Assembly: GCA_024449915.1 (NCBI GenBank)
Contig: JAMZAV010000647.1
Location: 1-64,000, forward strand
Reading direction: 5' to 3'
DNA from: Sweltsa coloradensis
Lineage: Eukaryota; Arthropoda; Insecta; Plecoptera; Chloroperlidae
Length of the DNA stretch: 64,000 nucleotides
Of this stretch, positions 48,022 to 58,490 are shown piece by piece. The number at the start of each line of letters is the position of its first letter. Positions within the stretch are counted from its first letter, which is position 1. The notes beneath the pieces were generated by a model that worked only from the letters and a program-made list of their open reading frames with translations, had not been told where the DNA came from and searched no databases. Made by a program: the position numbers and the translations under genes.

Positions 48022-48107
48022 GCAACATGAAAACCTTCACCAGCAAGATGACTCTGAAAAAAATGCATCCATTAACACCATGGTTCAAGAAGAGCAGCCC
48101 ACAGTTG
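48022..48107 (+). CDS. Linker exon between SANTA copies 2 and 3 (first)
   Basis: 86-bp exon between ccttctgtag and GTTG|gtatgt, start phase 2, end phase 1. It encodes about 28 polar residues, such as QHENLHQQDDSEKNASIN and QEEQPTV, rich in Gln, Glu, Asp and Asn. No domain is recognised. An open frame, good splice signals and phases that fit both neighbours support it. It is followed immediately by a long ATT microsatellite and a HINE element in the next intron. Confidence 0.68.
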
Positions 48108-48121
48108 GTATGTTAAATCAA

Positions 48122-48139
48122 TGATTATTATTATTTTTA

Positions 48140-48206
<67 letters not shown>
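48122..48206. repeat. ATT microsatellite
   Basis: About 85 bp of (ATT)n, starting 15 bp after the donor of the exon at 48022-48107 and ending at the start of a HINE-like element. It makes a spurious poly-Leu frame. Confidence 0.95.
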
Positions 48207-48208
<2 letters not shown>

Positions 48209-48881
48209 ACGAGGGAGCGGAGCGACCGAGTGTCTCCATTCAACTCGAACGGTTCTCATTCTGTGATTCTGTCTGTCTGTCTGTACGTCGAAAATCAGCC
48301 GAACCGCTGAACAGATTGGGCTGAAATTTTAAACAGACATCCGGTACAAAATTATTGAGAACTGCTAACAAAATCAACTAGATCCATTGCGATTTAATCC
48401 TACAATAAATAAAAATGTGATTTTTAAAATATCGATAGCATTTGTTTAGTAGCAGCTATCGGGACCACATCTACGTGGCTTGCATGGCCTATTGGTAAGC
48501 ATTTAGCCTACCACACGGAGGGTTGAGGTTCGATACCCGTTAGCTCGAACTTTTTTTATATTTTTACACCCACATATTATTTTTGAGGGGTGTTAAATGG
48601 GAAATAAAACTTAGGTGATTTTGTTTTATCTTGGAAATTTGTTAATGTTTCACGCTAATACGTTTTGAACACGATTCGCATTTCAAATGTTCAATTTAAA
48701 TATCTAGGGAAACGCCAAAGTCGTTGTTAAACGAGTGAGTGAGCCATGTGTTGAGTACCCGGTATCATTCCTCATACTGGGCTAGATCCTTAGGTATAGG
48801 GGAGGAAAGGGGATGTTCCCGGGTACTCAACACTTGGCTCACTCACTCACTCGTTTAACAACGACTTTGGCGTTTCCCTAG
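48207..48881 (+). mobile_element. HINE-like element, family E, with tRNA-like insert
   Basis: Starts AAACGAGGGAGCGGAGCG after TT and ends CTCACTCGTTTAACAACGAC ... GGCGTTTCCCTAG followed by T. The 5' AAACGAG pairs with CTCGTTT before the 3' hairpin (AACG ... CGTT). It also holds a tRNA-like piece at 48474-48550. Confidence 0.72.
48474..48550 (+). other. tRNA-like sequence (probable tRNA-derived repeat)
   Basis: A-box-like TGGCCTATTGGTAAGCA and B-box-like GGTTCGATACC at about the right distance. The stems are not cleanly paired and it lies in a mobile element, so I treat it as a relic and not a tRNA gene. Confidence 0.5.
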
Positions 48882-48894
48882 TTATTATTATTAG

Positions 48895-49170
48895 TCAATG
48901 ATAGCAGTTGTAATAAAAGTATGCCCCGACTAGGGATCGAACTCAGAACCTCTGGCTTAACGTGCCATAGCTCTGCCAATTGAGCTACCGTACTGAGACA
49001 TAAGACACACCTTCATTAAACTGCTATTTGTTGTGACTGTTGACATCCATGATAATAATCGAACAGAAGACTGCAATGTAGCTGTCATTACTGAAAGAAC
49101 ACATGGAAAAATCCAATCACTTCTCATCTCCTATGAGTTGGGATCATGGGTGCCCAAATGATGATGATAT
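48895..49170 (-). mobile_element. tRNA-derived SINE
   Basis: Minus-strand tRNA-like head at about 48922-48993, with TAGCTCAATTGGCAGAGC as A box and GAGTTCGATCCC as B box; tail shared with the SINE at 23370-23640 (CTGCTATTTGTTG, CAGAAGACTGCAA). Confidence 0.75.
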
Positions 49171-49545
49171 ACGGCTAGGCAAACGTTACACATGGACCTT
49201 CTTTCTGTTTTGTTTGTTACTTTTATTCTATGTTACGTTCCAAATTAATCCTCAATTACAATAAACGCACTCAGCACTTGACGGGGTCGTTGGTGGCACA
49301 GGGTGAACCTTGCCCTCGTGATTCTCTTCATATAGCACTTTCCACACTTTTATTATCACTTTATTTATTATCACTACTCATTGCAAGCTTGATCAATTGT
49401 AAAATGTGAATTTTAACATGCAATAAAGAACAATACAATACAAGAAAAAAAGACGTAGAATTGCGTCCGCGACGAGTCCGAATGTAATGAAATCATTTGC
49501 AGAAAAACATATATCTAAATAGAACTGTAAAAAAAAAAAAAAACG

Positions 49546-49622
49546 ACCTAACGAAGATTTGAACTGCCATCCTTCTGAATAGAACTCAAACGCGCTACCA
49601 CTTTGCCACAATGAACAGTGAT
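49546..49622 (-). other. tRNA-Arg-like relic
   Basis: Minus-strand TGGCAAAGTGGTAGCGCG (A box) and GCAGTTCAAATCT (B box); the anticodon-loop region GAGTTCTATTCAGAAGG resembles tRNA-Arg(TCT). Acceptor stem is not convincing. A SINE head or tRNA pseudogene. Confidence 0.5.
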
Positions 49623-50490
49623 TTCGGAGTTATTTCTAGTAGCCTATGTTAGGCGGTATCGTCGATGATGTACGACGAATAGTGATTATTTGTACGGCTG
49701 ACCTTACGGTTGATTATAGACCTACACTCTGTAATAAAAAAATCACAACCAGTAAAAGCTCTTCTCAAAGCCATTTAAATTCACATTTAAATACTTTTGT
49801 TGCACAAGTCTTGTAGCTGTGTAGGCCCATCAAAATGTCCGTCCCAGGCCACTTATTATAACAAGTGAAGGCCTAAGCTATAAATAGATGTAGGCCTACC
49901 GAGTAGGACTACTGGGCCAAATATTTAGAACTGCCATAATTATTTTATATTGGCGTATATGAATTTTATGTAGGATATTCCTAGTTTGACAGTGTCAGGA
50001 CTCCGGCCAGACACACCAAGTAAGTCTATCAAAAAGTTCATTATCCCACAAAAATTGTAAACGTTTTTATGCTACCCACCTTTAAACGTTATGTGCATAA
50101 TAAAAAATTGCCAGAAAGATATAACTCGCCGGTAGTATAAGCTTATTACTCAGCAAAACAATGTTGTTCAGGTACACCTCAATCCGAGACCACGAAAATG
50201 CAGACTGAAGACACATGTGTTTAGTTTAGTGATTGGTTTCCCAATTAGCAGCACCCTTTTCCACTCATTCTTCATTTTGTAATCATTTGGAAATAAATGA
50301 AAGTATATATTATCTGTTTTCTTTGATGAGCACTGTGGCACTGAACAATATTCTTTGTGTTAGGACGGGAAATATTTTAGAAACCACAACCTCTTGCATG
50401 ATGTTTCGCGATTCCTACGCTATCGGTATCCCCGAATTAATAGTTCGCGGTTCGACCACTTGACTGCGCTAGCGTTCCTTGTTTTCTCGA
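49623..50490. other. Intronic sequence, nothing recognised
   Basis: No exon, RNA or bounded element seen. A few TAGGCCTAC palindromes near 49890. Confidence 0.4.
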
Positions 50491-50492
50491 AT

Positions 50493-50735
50493 ATACATGA
50501 CCATAACATATGTGCCTGTCCCTGTATACAAGACTATTCATAACCATAACATATGTGCCTGTCCCTGTATACAAGACTATATACATGACCATAACATATG
50601 TGCCTGTCCCTGTATACAAGACTATTCATAACCATAACATATGTGCCTGTCCCTGTATACAAGACTATATACATGACCATAACATATGTGCCTGTCCCTA
50701 TATACAAGACTATGTACATGACCATAACATGTGCG
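50493..50735. repeat. Minisatellite, five units alternating 43 and 45 bp
   Basis: Units begin ACCATAACATATGTGCCTGT and continue CCCTGTATACAAGACTAT; endings alternate between TTCATA and ATACATG, so the higher-order unit is about 88 bp. All units are nearly identical. The long ORFs here on both strands are by-products. Confidence 0.92.
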
Positions 50736-50821
50736 CAAAATGTGATAACAATCTGATAAAAACTGGCTTCAGGAAGGGGTTATTGCAGACTCTTAACAAC
50801 GTACTATCAATTCAATTTTAA

Positions 50822-50937
50822 TTGGATGAGCGAAGCAGACTTCAATTTCACTGACCCCTCTAAAAATTTAGCTCCAATGTTGTTTTTTTTTGTTTGTTTT
50901 TCTGTCTGTTTGTTCGCTCTCTACCGGGCAAACGGCA
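50822..50937 (+). mobile_element. HINE-like element, family D, 5' fragment
   Basis: Starts TTGGATGAGCGAAGC and runs through GTCTGTTTGTT-type text to GGGCAAACGGCATA, like the copy at 41907, then is interrupted by a MITE. Confidence 0.65.
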
Positions 50938-51212
50938 TATCGATGGTGAAGAACCAATACCTTCTATCTGCCAAAAAGCAAATTGTTCAGGAGAGCATTA
51001 AAACTGATTTTAAAAAAGTAACTAGTTGGCGGTGGCAGATAGGAGATATTGATGTAAGGTAGTACTATGTCTCTTTTGGAGATGTTTAAGCATTGTTAGA
51101 TAGGAGCTATTAGCACCAAAAAATTCGAAATAATTTTCTGTATCCATAGACACCAACATCTCATTTTGGCAGAAAATGGCAGATAGAAGGTATTGGTTCT
51201 TCACCATCAATA
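50938..51212. mobile_element. Small TIR MITE
   Basis: Left ATCGATGGTGAAGAACCAAT and right complement ATTGGTTCTTCACCATCAAT, both extended by ACCTTCTATCTGCCA. TA on both sides fits a Tc1/mariner-type target. About 275 bp, non-coding. Confidence 0.75.
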
Positions 51213-52002
51213 TGTAGGGTTTGAAATTTTCCGGAAAAATTGAAGTCGAGGAAAAAAACGGATATTTTCCCGTTTTTTTCCAGAAAAATTGGAAAAATTG
51301 GGAAAAATTGAAATTTCTTCACTTTTCATAAAGTTTACTATTCAGTTTAGATTATTGGCATCTTTATGGTAGGCCTAAATTATAAATAATGATTTATTGT
51401 TCGTTTATTTACATCTGGTTACCGTACCTACTATTGATGTTTATAAATGATAGCCTACTATAAGGGTAAGACAGCAATACTACATAGCATTTTCCAAAAT
51501 CTCTTGCAATTATTAGATAACTATTTATAGCCAGGGGCCAAAATTAACTTTTTTGCAACTAGCACTTTAGGCTAATGGCAACAAAAGTCCTCTAGCCCAA
51601 GAGCATTTTTTACAAGCCCACAATCAAGTAGGCCTAGGTTATATTGATAAAAAACAATCATAGGGTACGTGAATGTTTTAAGTTTAAGGGATTGACTGGG
51701 AACGAATTTACACCATAATATTAATAAGACTACCGTTAGCCTAAATTAAGCCATTTTTATTTTGTTTACATATAAAGAACAATTTTCCATACTAGGTAGC
51801 GCACTACTACTGGAAACTCGTTAAGTTATCGTTGTGAAATATTGAGATTTTTTGAACGGCAATTGAAAACTCTGGAAAAAGTACTGATTAGATTTTACTA
51901 TACCTAGTAAAGTTTCACTAGCCTCGGGCAAGCGTTAATTTTGATCCCTGTTTATACTATGTTTAGCTTTAGTCCCTCCCACGGCATGCCATAGTTACTT
52001 CA

Positions 52003-53023
52003 CTAGGCCGCTTCGCGAACGCTTTCTTTAGTCGTATTGAAGGATGAGCATTTTTATAAGTTTTTAGTTTGCTTCATGGTGGTATATATCTTTAGGTGAT
52101 TTCACTGCCAGAATTCTGTGGTCGCTTAATGCACGCAGTGCAGGCGGTCGCCGACAGAATGCGCGACGTGTCAGGTGGTAGTCACGTGACATAGAACTTA
52201 CAAGATGGCGGCCTTGGGGACCAATCAGATGGCTCGAATTCGGAAATTCGAATGTTCCGCCTACGGATCTGAATGCACGGCCTTCAATAAAGTGCATACA
52301 CACCGCCATCTCTCGAGGTATTAGAGTCGACAAAGAAGTTTGGAAAAACTTCTTTATCGACTTTCTCGTCACGTGACTACCACCTGACACGTCGCGATCC
52401 TGGCGGATTCCGTCTGAACTGCGTGCATTAAGCGACCACAAAAATAGCATTGCTGGATACGCAAGTGAAATCACCTAAAGATATATACCACCATGGTTTG
52501 CTTAGGACCACTTTTCCTTTTCAAGTGCTTTTTGAATGCATTGTAGGTGATTGTTGTCAAGTTTATATTGTTACTTGTTAATTGTTATTATAAACCTCAA
52601 AAAACTCATATTATTAAAACCTTTATTCTATGGATTCTGGGTAACTTTTTCAACTTTTTCCTTCAAAAAGCAATACATCACCATTACCTTAATGTCCATG
52701 TGAAATATGAACGTTGTAGCCCCACCCGTTTGGTCAGAATCGACCCAAATGTCACGAAAATATCGCACTAAAAATCGGGAAAAATCGTAAAAATACGATA
52801 TTCATGAGAAATATTTCTTCGATTGTACCCAAAAACGTGGCAGGTCTAAGTTTAGAGATTTCGAAGGTCCCCTCGAATTTTCATCAAGATCGCATATGCC
52901 GTTTGCCCGGTAGAGTGCAAACAGACAAAAAAACAAAAAACAACTAAAAATAAAAATAAAACACCCGAGCTAATTTTTTGGGGGGTCAGTGAAAATATTG
53001 AAGTCTTCGCTTCGCTTTTCCAA
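52003..53023 (-). mobile_element. HINE-like element, family D, with nested MITE
   Basis: On the minus strand begins near 53023 (TTGGAAAAGCGAAGCGAAG, a mutated TTGGATGAGC) and ends AAGCGTTCGCGAAGCGGCCTAG (shortened: GCGAAGCGGCCTAG) at 52003, followed by T. The same 3' end is at 63529. The MITE 52075-52495 is inside. Confidence 0.7.
52075..52495. mobile_element. hAT-like MITE with long TIRs
   Basis: TIRs start CATGGTGGTATATATCTTTA and extend, with mismatches, for about 120 bp. Exact 8-bp duplication GTTTGCTT at 52067-52074 and 52496-52503. 421 bp. The ORF at 52064-52474 is a by-product. Confidence 0.88.
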
Positions 53024-53212
53024 CAATATGGACACGGAACAATCTTTGAAATGAGAATTACAATCATAATTTCAACCTAACCTAACAAGAACTACTAAGG
53101 CATTTTCCTTAAATTCTTCCGTTAAAATAATGTATTAAAAACGGAGAGATATGTAATTGGGCTACCTTAATTGTGCACTAGCAGGAAACTTGCAACTGTG
53201 TTTAAGCGGGGG

Positions 53213-53877
53213 TTACACTAGGAAGTTCAAAAAGTGAAAAGAGAAAAGTAAACAGAAGAAGGGCTAATTAAAACCAGTAAATAACAAACATGTCAACAAA
53301 GCCACTTGACTAGTAATAATCATCAATTTCTTCTTTTGAATCATATTCTAAAACAATACCATTTATTGATTGGCGTATGTGGTGAATTTACTGACTTTTC
53401 CTCATACTTCAATCTAATTATTTCGTTTTCTTCAAAAGAATGTGCTCAAATTGGCAATGTGAAACATTTGACATTTTGTCAAGCATTTATTATATTTCAC
53501 AGCCAGGTTTATATGCATTCTGAGACATGTTATGATATCTGCCACCTATTTCTGAAATTGACCAATCACAATCAACTCTTCAAGGTCATTTTACTTTTTA
53601 CTTTTCTTTTTTTATAGTAGACCAGAGTTTGACTATTGAAAAGTGGAAATTTAAATGTAGAGCTAACTGAATTTGCTCTATAACTGGACTAATGTGGCGC
53701 TGTTTTGAGTTTGAAATAGGAAATAGTATTGAGAAATACAAGAGCTGTTTAATTACATAGCAGAAAACATCAAAAGGAAAAATTAAAATAATAAAAACAT
53801 TTTTATGTCATGCTTCATCATCAATAAACAGTGTTGAAATTCTTTCTCTTTTCACTTTTTGAACTTCCTAGTGTAAC
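53213..53877. mobile_element. TIR element beginning TTACACTAGGAAGTT
   Basis: TIRs TTACACTAGGAAGTTCAAAA and the complement, extended by AGTGAAAAGAG. No clean target duplication. Related to the element at 14427-15214 (TTTACAC-x-AGGAAGTT). Confidence 0.7.
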
Positions 53878-54535
53878 TTAGGAGGGTGTTAAGTTAATCA
53901 GAAAGTTCCAACACTTGCATCTCAAATAAGATTTGAAATCTCAATAAGCGGCAATTTATTAATCTAAATGATAATAATTGTTCTATTATTCAAACTCAAA
54001 ATATTTGTATGTTTGAACACTTTATCACTATTCGATTTAAAGTAAAATTCCTTTGTTCGCACACCTCTAATGTATATTATACGTAGATACTTGCCTTGCC
54101 ACCCACTCTATTTCCATCATTATAGACATGCTCACAGACAAAAAGCACTGGACATTTCAAGGCTATATGCCTACTTACAAATTACAATACTGACAAGCTT
54201 GGTAGTTCCGGACACTTGCAAACACTTTTTGTGTTCAACCAAGCCCCCTGTCTGTTTCTTTGTAGTCAGTGATGGGGTAATAGCTAGAAAAAAGAACCAG
54301 CGACAGCCCTTACTTCAAAATATGTCAAAATCGCTACAACCTTCACTACCTTCAAATTTAAAAAAATCACCCACAATCTGTTTAACTGTATATCAATGAC
54401 TTTCTCCAGCTTGCACTGCTGAAAAAAGTATATCCTAGGTGGACTAGTGCTATATAAATAGATTATACATCAATTATTTAGGCAGCATCGCATCACAGTA
54501 GTATTTCTACTTTTATATGTTGTGTCTTCTCTCAG
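53878..54535. other. Intronic sequence with a possible retroelement tail
   Basis: The frame at 54070-54399 (109 codons) has no recognisable domain. The end (CTGCTGAAAAAAG ... GTGCTATATAAATAG near 54416-54460) resembles the 3' tail of CR1/L2-type LINEs, so the frame may be a LINE relic. Confidence 0.4.
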
Positions 54536-54603
54536 GTTCAGAAACAGCTGCTATAAATGTGGGAAAGGCACCGGTGAAACAATTTCGTCCAACACTTGAT
54601 AAA
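54536..54603 (+). CDS. Linker exon between SANTA copies 2 and 3 (second)
   Basis: 68-bp exon between tcttctctcag and AAA|gtaagt, start phase 1, end phase 0. It encodes GSETAAINVGKAPVKQFRPT and LDK. No domain is recognised. The phase 0 end fits the phase 0 start of SANTA copy 3 at 60577, just as the linker exon 29765-30063 ends in phase 0 before copy 2. The two linkers share no clear sequence similarity. Confidence 0.68.
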
Positions 54604-54905
54604 GTAAGTAACAGTGCATCTTTGCTTTCATTAGCATCATTTTCATCTTCTTCATCATCATGTACACCCATGCTCATATGTAAATCAAGGGGACTGGAAG
54701 ATTCTTACCATTATCGACCTCGCTCGTGAATATTCGGTTCGTTCTGGCGTCGCTGAGTGCGCTATATTCACAGAGCTATCACTAGATGACGTCATCTAAC
54801 AGGCATTGGGAAAACATGGTGGCCCTATGTTACATTGCAGTTGGCCTATTGGGACTTTTAAACAGTAGGCCCAGGGTGTAGGTAATACTAACACAAGGTT
54901 TGTAA

Positions 54906-55545
54906 TTAAGCGAGCGTTTCCATTTTTTTTTTTATGTCTCTCCATAACGTTTGAACGGAGGTTCGGATCGAGTTGAAATTTGGACCATCCACAAGCTTCG
55001 ATCTGGATTGAATGCCATTAGTTTTGTGGCAAAATCGTTCAAAAGTTACAAAGTTACATTAAAGTTAATCGAAAAAAAAATTTCAAACTAAACGGCGACA
55101 AAATCTGAGGTGGTTAAATCATTTAGAATATCCGCCCGGTCAGGAATATGTTAATTATATTTTGATCCGATAAATAGTGTAGATGGAAATTACATTTTAA
55201 CAAAAGTTACGTTACCATGGCAACGAAAAGTTGCACGAGGTTTCTGGCCACTATGCACTGCCACCTAGAAGTAATCAAAATATTATCGAGGAAGCAGTGT
55301 ATTATTTGTTACCAAAGAGTTAAAATAGTTTTCCCAAGGAAATGATGTCAAGGTCCTCTAGATGGTGGGGGATTTTATCCACAAAGTAAAGGTTTTCCCA
55401 CGGATTTACCCAAATACATTGGCAATAATAAATAATATTGGAAACATGGCCCCGTGGACAGCGTACGTCGCAAATTTAAAATTTAAAAAAATATGTGCAA
55501 TGTCGGTCTAGCTATAGCACGTGCTCGCTCATCAACGCGTCCTAG
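54906..55545 (+). mobile_element. HINE-like element, family C
   Basis: Starts AAGCGAGCGTTTCC after TT and ends GCTCGCTCATCAACGCGTCCTAG (given as GCTCATCAACGCGTCCTAG) followed by T. Internal CATAACGTTTGAACGGAGG matches the copies at 24503 and 25214. The second half of the 3' hairpin is lost. Confidence 0.7.
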
Positions 55546-55696
55546 TTTGTATACATTAATGGTTTACCAAACACTGCAAAACCTTTGTGCAGGCTTATTT
55601 CTAGAGTAGAATTCAATTAGGGCCAGTTTTTCTAGTTACATAAGTAGGCCCTAGGGCCTAAGGCAAGCCGTCAACTCCTTGCCCAACTGCTGGTTG

Positions 55697-56377
55697 TAGG
55701 GTTGCCAACCATCCCGTATTTTACGGGATTTCCCATATTTTTGTGGTTTTGGCACCATCCCGTATTGAAGTTAAATGGGATGCCTTAAATCCCGTAATTT
55801 TGGAATAATGGTTTGTTGCTACTTTTTTTCAATTTTTTGGTCCGTTTTGGAGCTTTCTACATCATTATTCCGGAACTCGAGTGCTTTTCAGTCGCAAGCA
55901 GAAGATAAAGCACAATATGGATCGCAACATGGCAGTATAGCCAGTCTTTCAAATGATGCGCATGCAATGTACACCTGTAACGGCAAGAGTGTATTACGTG
56001 GTCGGCCGGCGGGTGTATGTATTTTGTTCATTCTTGACGGCTCTTGCATTTCATTCATCAATCTCATCGCTCGCGTCACGCTTTCAACCAGTGCAATGAG
56101 GCCTTCTTGCGACTTGATATTGTGTTTTAGTCGGCAAAGTAAGTGTGAAAATGAGTTAACCACGTAAAAAGAAGAAATTAATGTGTGTGTATTTTAAGAA
56201 ATTTGAGGGAAAAACACTAATAACTAGTAAAATGTCACTATTTGCAATGTTGGAAATCAAAAATTTTCTGGGGCTATGCGCCCCAAAACCGCAATAGCTG
56301 GGGGTCACCAGGATACGTATTTTTCCCACTGCACAAAAACGATCCCGTAATTTTATTTTACAAAGTTGGTAACCCTA
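55697..56377. mobile_element. Non-autonomous hAT element (TAGGGTTGCCAACC ends)
   Basis: Left TAGGGTTGCCAACC and right GGTAACCCTA, with flanks GCTGGTTG (55689-55696) and GCTGGATG (56378-56385), one mismatch. CCCGTATT/CCCGTAATTT text near both ends. Subterminal CTGGGGCTATGCGCCCCA at 56268. 681 bp. A 130-codon frame inside has no domain. Confidence 0.82.
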
Positions 56378-56621
56378 GCTGGATGCTAGCATTGTGTATT
56401 TAGTGCTATCTTGGTGTGATTTTTAAAGGTTTCTTTTAGTGAGGGTCGGTGGTGTCGCTAAAATATTACCCTTGATTTACTTCTGAACGATAGTGTACAT
56501 ACGTATAAGTAGGGATCCAGGAAAGATACTTTTTAGTTTGCAAAATTTTTGCTAGGCTATGGAAAATTATAATATATGCCTTCTTTATTTTGCTTTATGT
56601 ATACTTTATTTTTTGCATTCA

Positions 56622-58335
56622 ACGTCATCATCATTATCCATTCAGCCGTTTCCGGCTTCTGGCAGGGTCAGCTTGGGTTTAGCAACAAAAATGTTCCACT
56701 TCTTTCTATCCTCCCACAATCGTATCTCTTCCACATCTTCCCAGCTTTCTCCTCTTGCCTCAAGTCTCCTGCTATGATGTCCATCCACCTCTTCCTTGGT
56801 CTACCCCGTCTTCTTCTTCCTTCTTCAATCCTTATTTCATACATTTTCTTTGGCATCCTATTTTCCCCCCATTCGTTTCATATGTCCATACCATCTCAAC
56901 CTTGTCCTTCCTATTCTGTCACTTAACTTTTCTACACCTAGCATTTCTCTAATGTCCGTGTTTCTTATTCTATCTCTTCTCGTCTTGCCCACTGTGCTCC
57001 TCAGGAATCTCATCTCTGCCGCCTGTATCCGACTATCCTCTCGATCTCCCATTGTCCAGGTTTCTGCTGCATATGTAAGGATCAGTATGAAATAAGTTTT
57101 ATACTATAGTGTCATCTTACACTGAATGGATATTTTCCTATCCCACACCAGGCCTTTCACACACTGGTAAAAGTTTCTGGCCTTTTTTATTCTGATGTTA
57201 ATCTCCTTTTTAATCTTTCCACTTTCCATTACTTCACTTCCTAGATAACTAAAACTATCCACCACTTTCAGGGTTTCTCCTCCAATGTTTATCTGTGCTT
57301 GATAATTCCCTGTGTCTCCTTCTCCTGGCATAGTTACAACCTCACTCTTTATAACGCTTATTTTCATACCTGCTTCTTCTATGTTTGTATTCCACAAGTC
57401 TATATATCTTTGGAGTACCTCCTCATGCTCGAACCATGCCACCAAATTATCGGCAAACAACATAACCTCTACATCTTCCATTGCCTCCATCTTAACCTTG
57501 TTGTGGATGTCATCCATCACGATTATGAATAACAGAGGTGACAACACACTTCCCTGCCATAGCCCTGTTGTTATTTGGAACCACTCTGACAATCCAAATT
57601 GTAATGTTATGAAATATTTAGACTATACACTGCACTTGTAAATAAAGAAAACAACTTTGTAACAATATTTCGACGACTATTCAGTCATCTTCAACGGGTT
57701 TAATGACATTTATCAAATAACAACAGTAAGAAAAAACAAAAATCCAACATTCTTAAAACAAATACAAACTGCCATCTCAATTTCACCAGATAACACATGC
57801 CTACCATCTTATAAAAATTAAATCAGTTATGTTGCCAACTGACAATTAAGATAAAATGAAAATATAACATCTTTATAAGCGATGACTGACTCTGACTTGG
57901 AACAAACATTTTCCAAATAGAAGGAAAGTCAATACTAGGAGTACTAATGACATTGTTCTTCACAGCCATAAAGGCAGCCTCTTTTAACCGACGTTTATGC
58001 AGATTAGTTTCATGGAGAATGATAGAGGAGTCGTTCCAATTCACAAAGTGATGGTTCTCCCGTTGAAACCCGTTGAAGATGACTGAATAGTCGTCGAAAT
58101 ATTGTTACAAAGTTGTTTTCTTTATTTACAAGTGCAGTGTATAGTCTAAATATTTCATAACATTATTAACCTCACCTGTACTAAAAGTTTCATTATTAAT
58201 TATCCAAATTGTGTTTTCACACAGCTTTCACAAACTTCATACATACTTTTTACCCTGTCTATCAGTCCATTATCCACTACTTTTCTTTCCAGACTCTCCC
58301 ATACCACTTTCCTAGGCACACTATCATATGCTTTA
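56622..58335 (-). pseudogene. LINE reverse transcriptase relic (third, related family), cut by a Penelope-like element
   Basis: Minus-strand pieces: 58202-58335 (a VPRKVVWESLERK block), then 57104-57592 (LSEWFQITTGLWQGSVLSPL, VMLFADNLVAWF, FSYLGSEVMESG), then 56858-57052 (IQAAEMRFLRSTVGKTRRDR, RLRWYGHMKRMGG) and 56668-56856 (RRRGRPRKRWMDII). FADN replaces the catalytic FADD. Several frameshifts and a 5' truncation. Related to, but distinct from, the RTE-like copies at 16920 and 32852. Confidence 0.82.
57604..58201 (-). mobile_element. Penelope-like element fragment with inverted terminal copies
   Basis: Left and right ends are inverted copies of about 100 bp: AATGTTATGAAATATTTAGA ... GTTGAAGATGACTGAATAGT and its complement. 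The minus strand at 57823-58044 encodes NWNDSSIILHETNLHKRRLK, the C-terminal tail next to the GIY-YIG endonuclease of Penelope-like elements. Flanked by the 11-bp repeat ATCCAAATTGT (57593-57603 and 58202-58212). Truncated, with no intact RT. Confidence 0.7.
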
Positions 58336-58490
58336 ATTCAACGTACAGTATTAAAATGCAGTGTAAAATATTTTTGCAAGTAACACAAGTACAAAGAAAA
58401 AAGAGTTAAGAATCCTATCATGTTGGCACGTGACACTTTACATCCATGTCTACTATTTTTGGTCAGATATGCATGTTGAAAAATCAAGTA

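Noticed and set aside
48121..48324. Frame coding for a long Leu run
   Set aside because: Produced by the ATT microsatellite and the start of a HINE-like element; not a protein gene.
48922..48993. Functional tRNA gene
   Set aside because: A and B boxes are present, but it is the head of a SINE also found at 23398-23468, and the stems are imperfect.
50437..50821. Repetitive frames on both strands, and a possible CRISPR-like array
   Set aside because: The units are contiguous minisatellite repeats without spacers, in an animal intron; the frames follow from the repeat.
52064..52474. 136-codon minus-strand frame
   Set aside because: Coincides with a hAT-like MITE with an exact 8-bp duplication and long TIRs; no domain.
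55888..56167. Overlapping frames of 91 and 130 codons
   Set aside because: Both lie within a non-autonomous hAT and have no recognisable domain.
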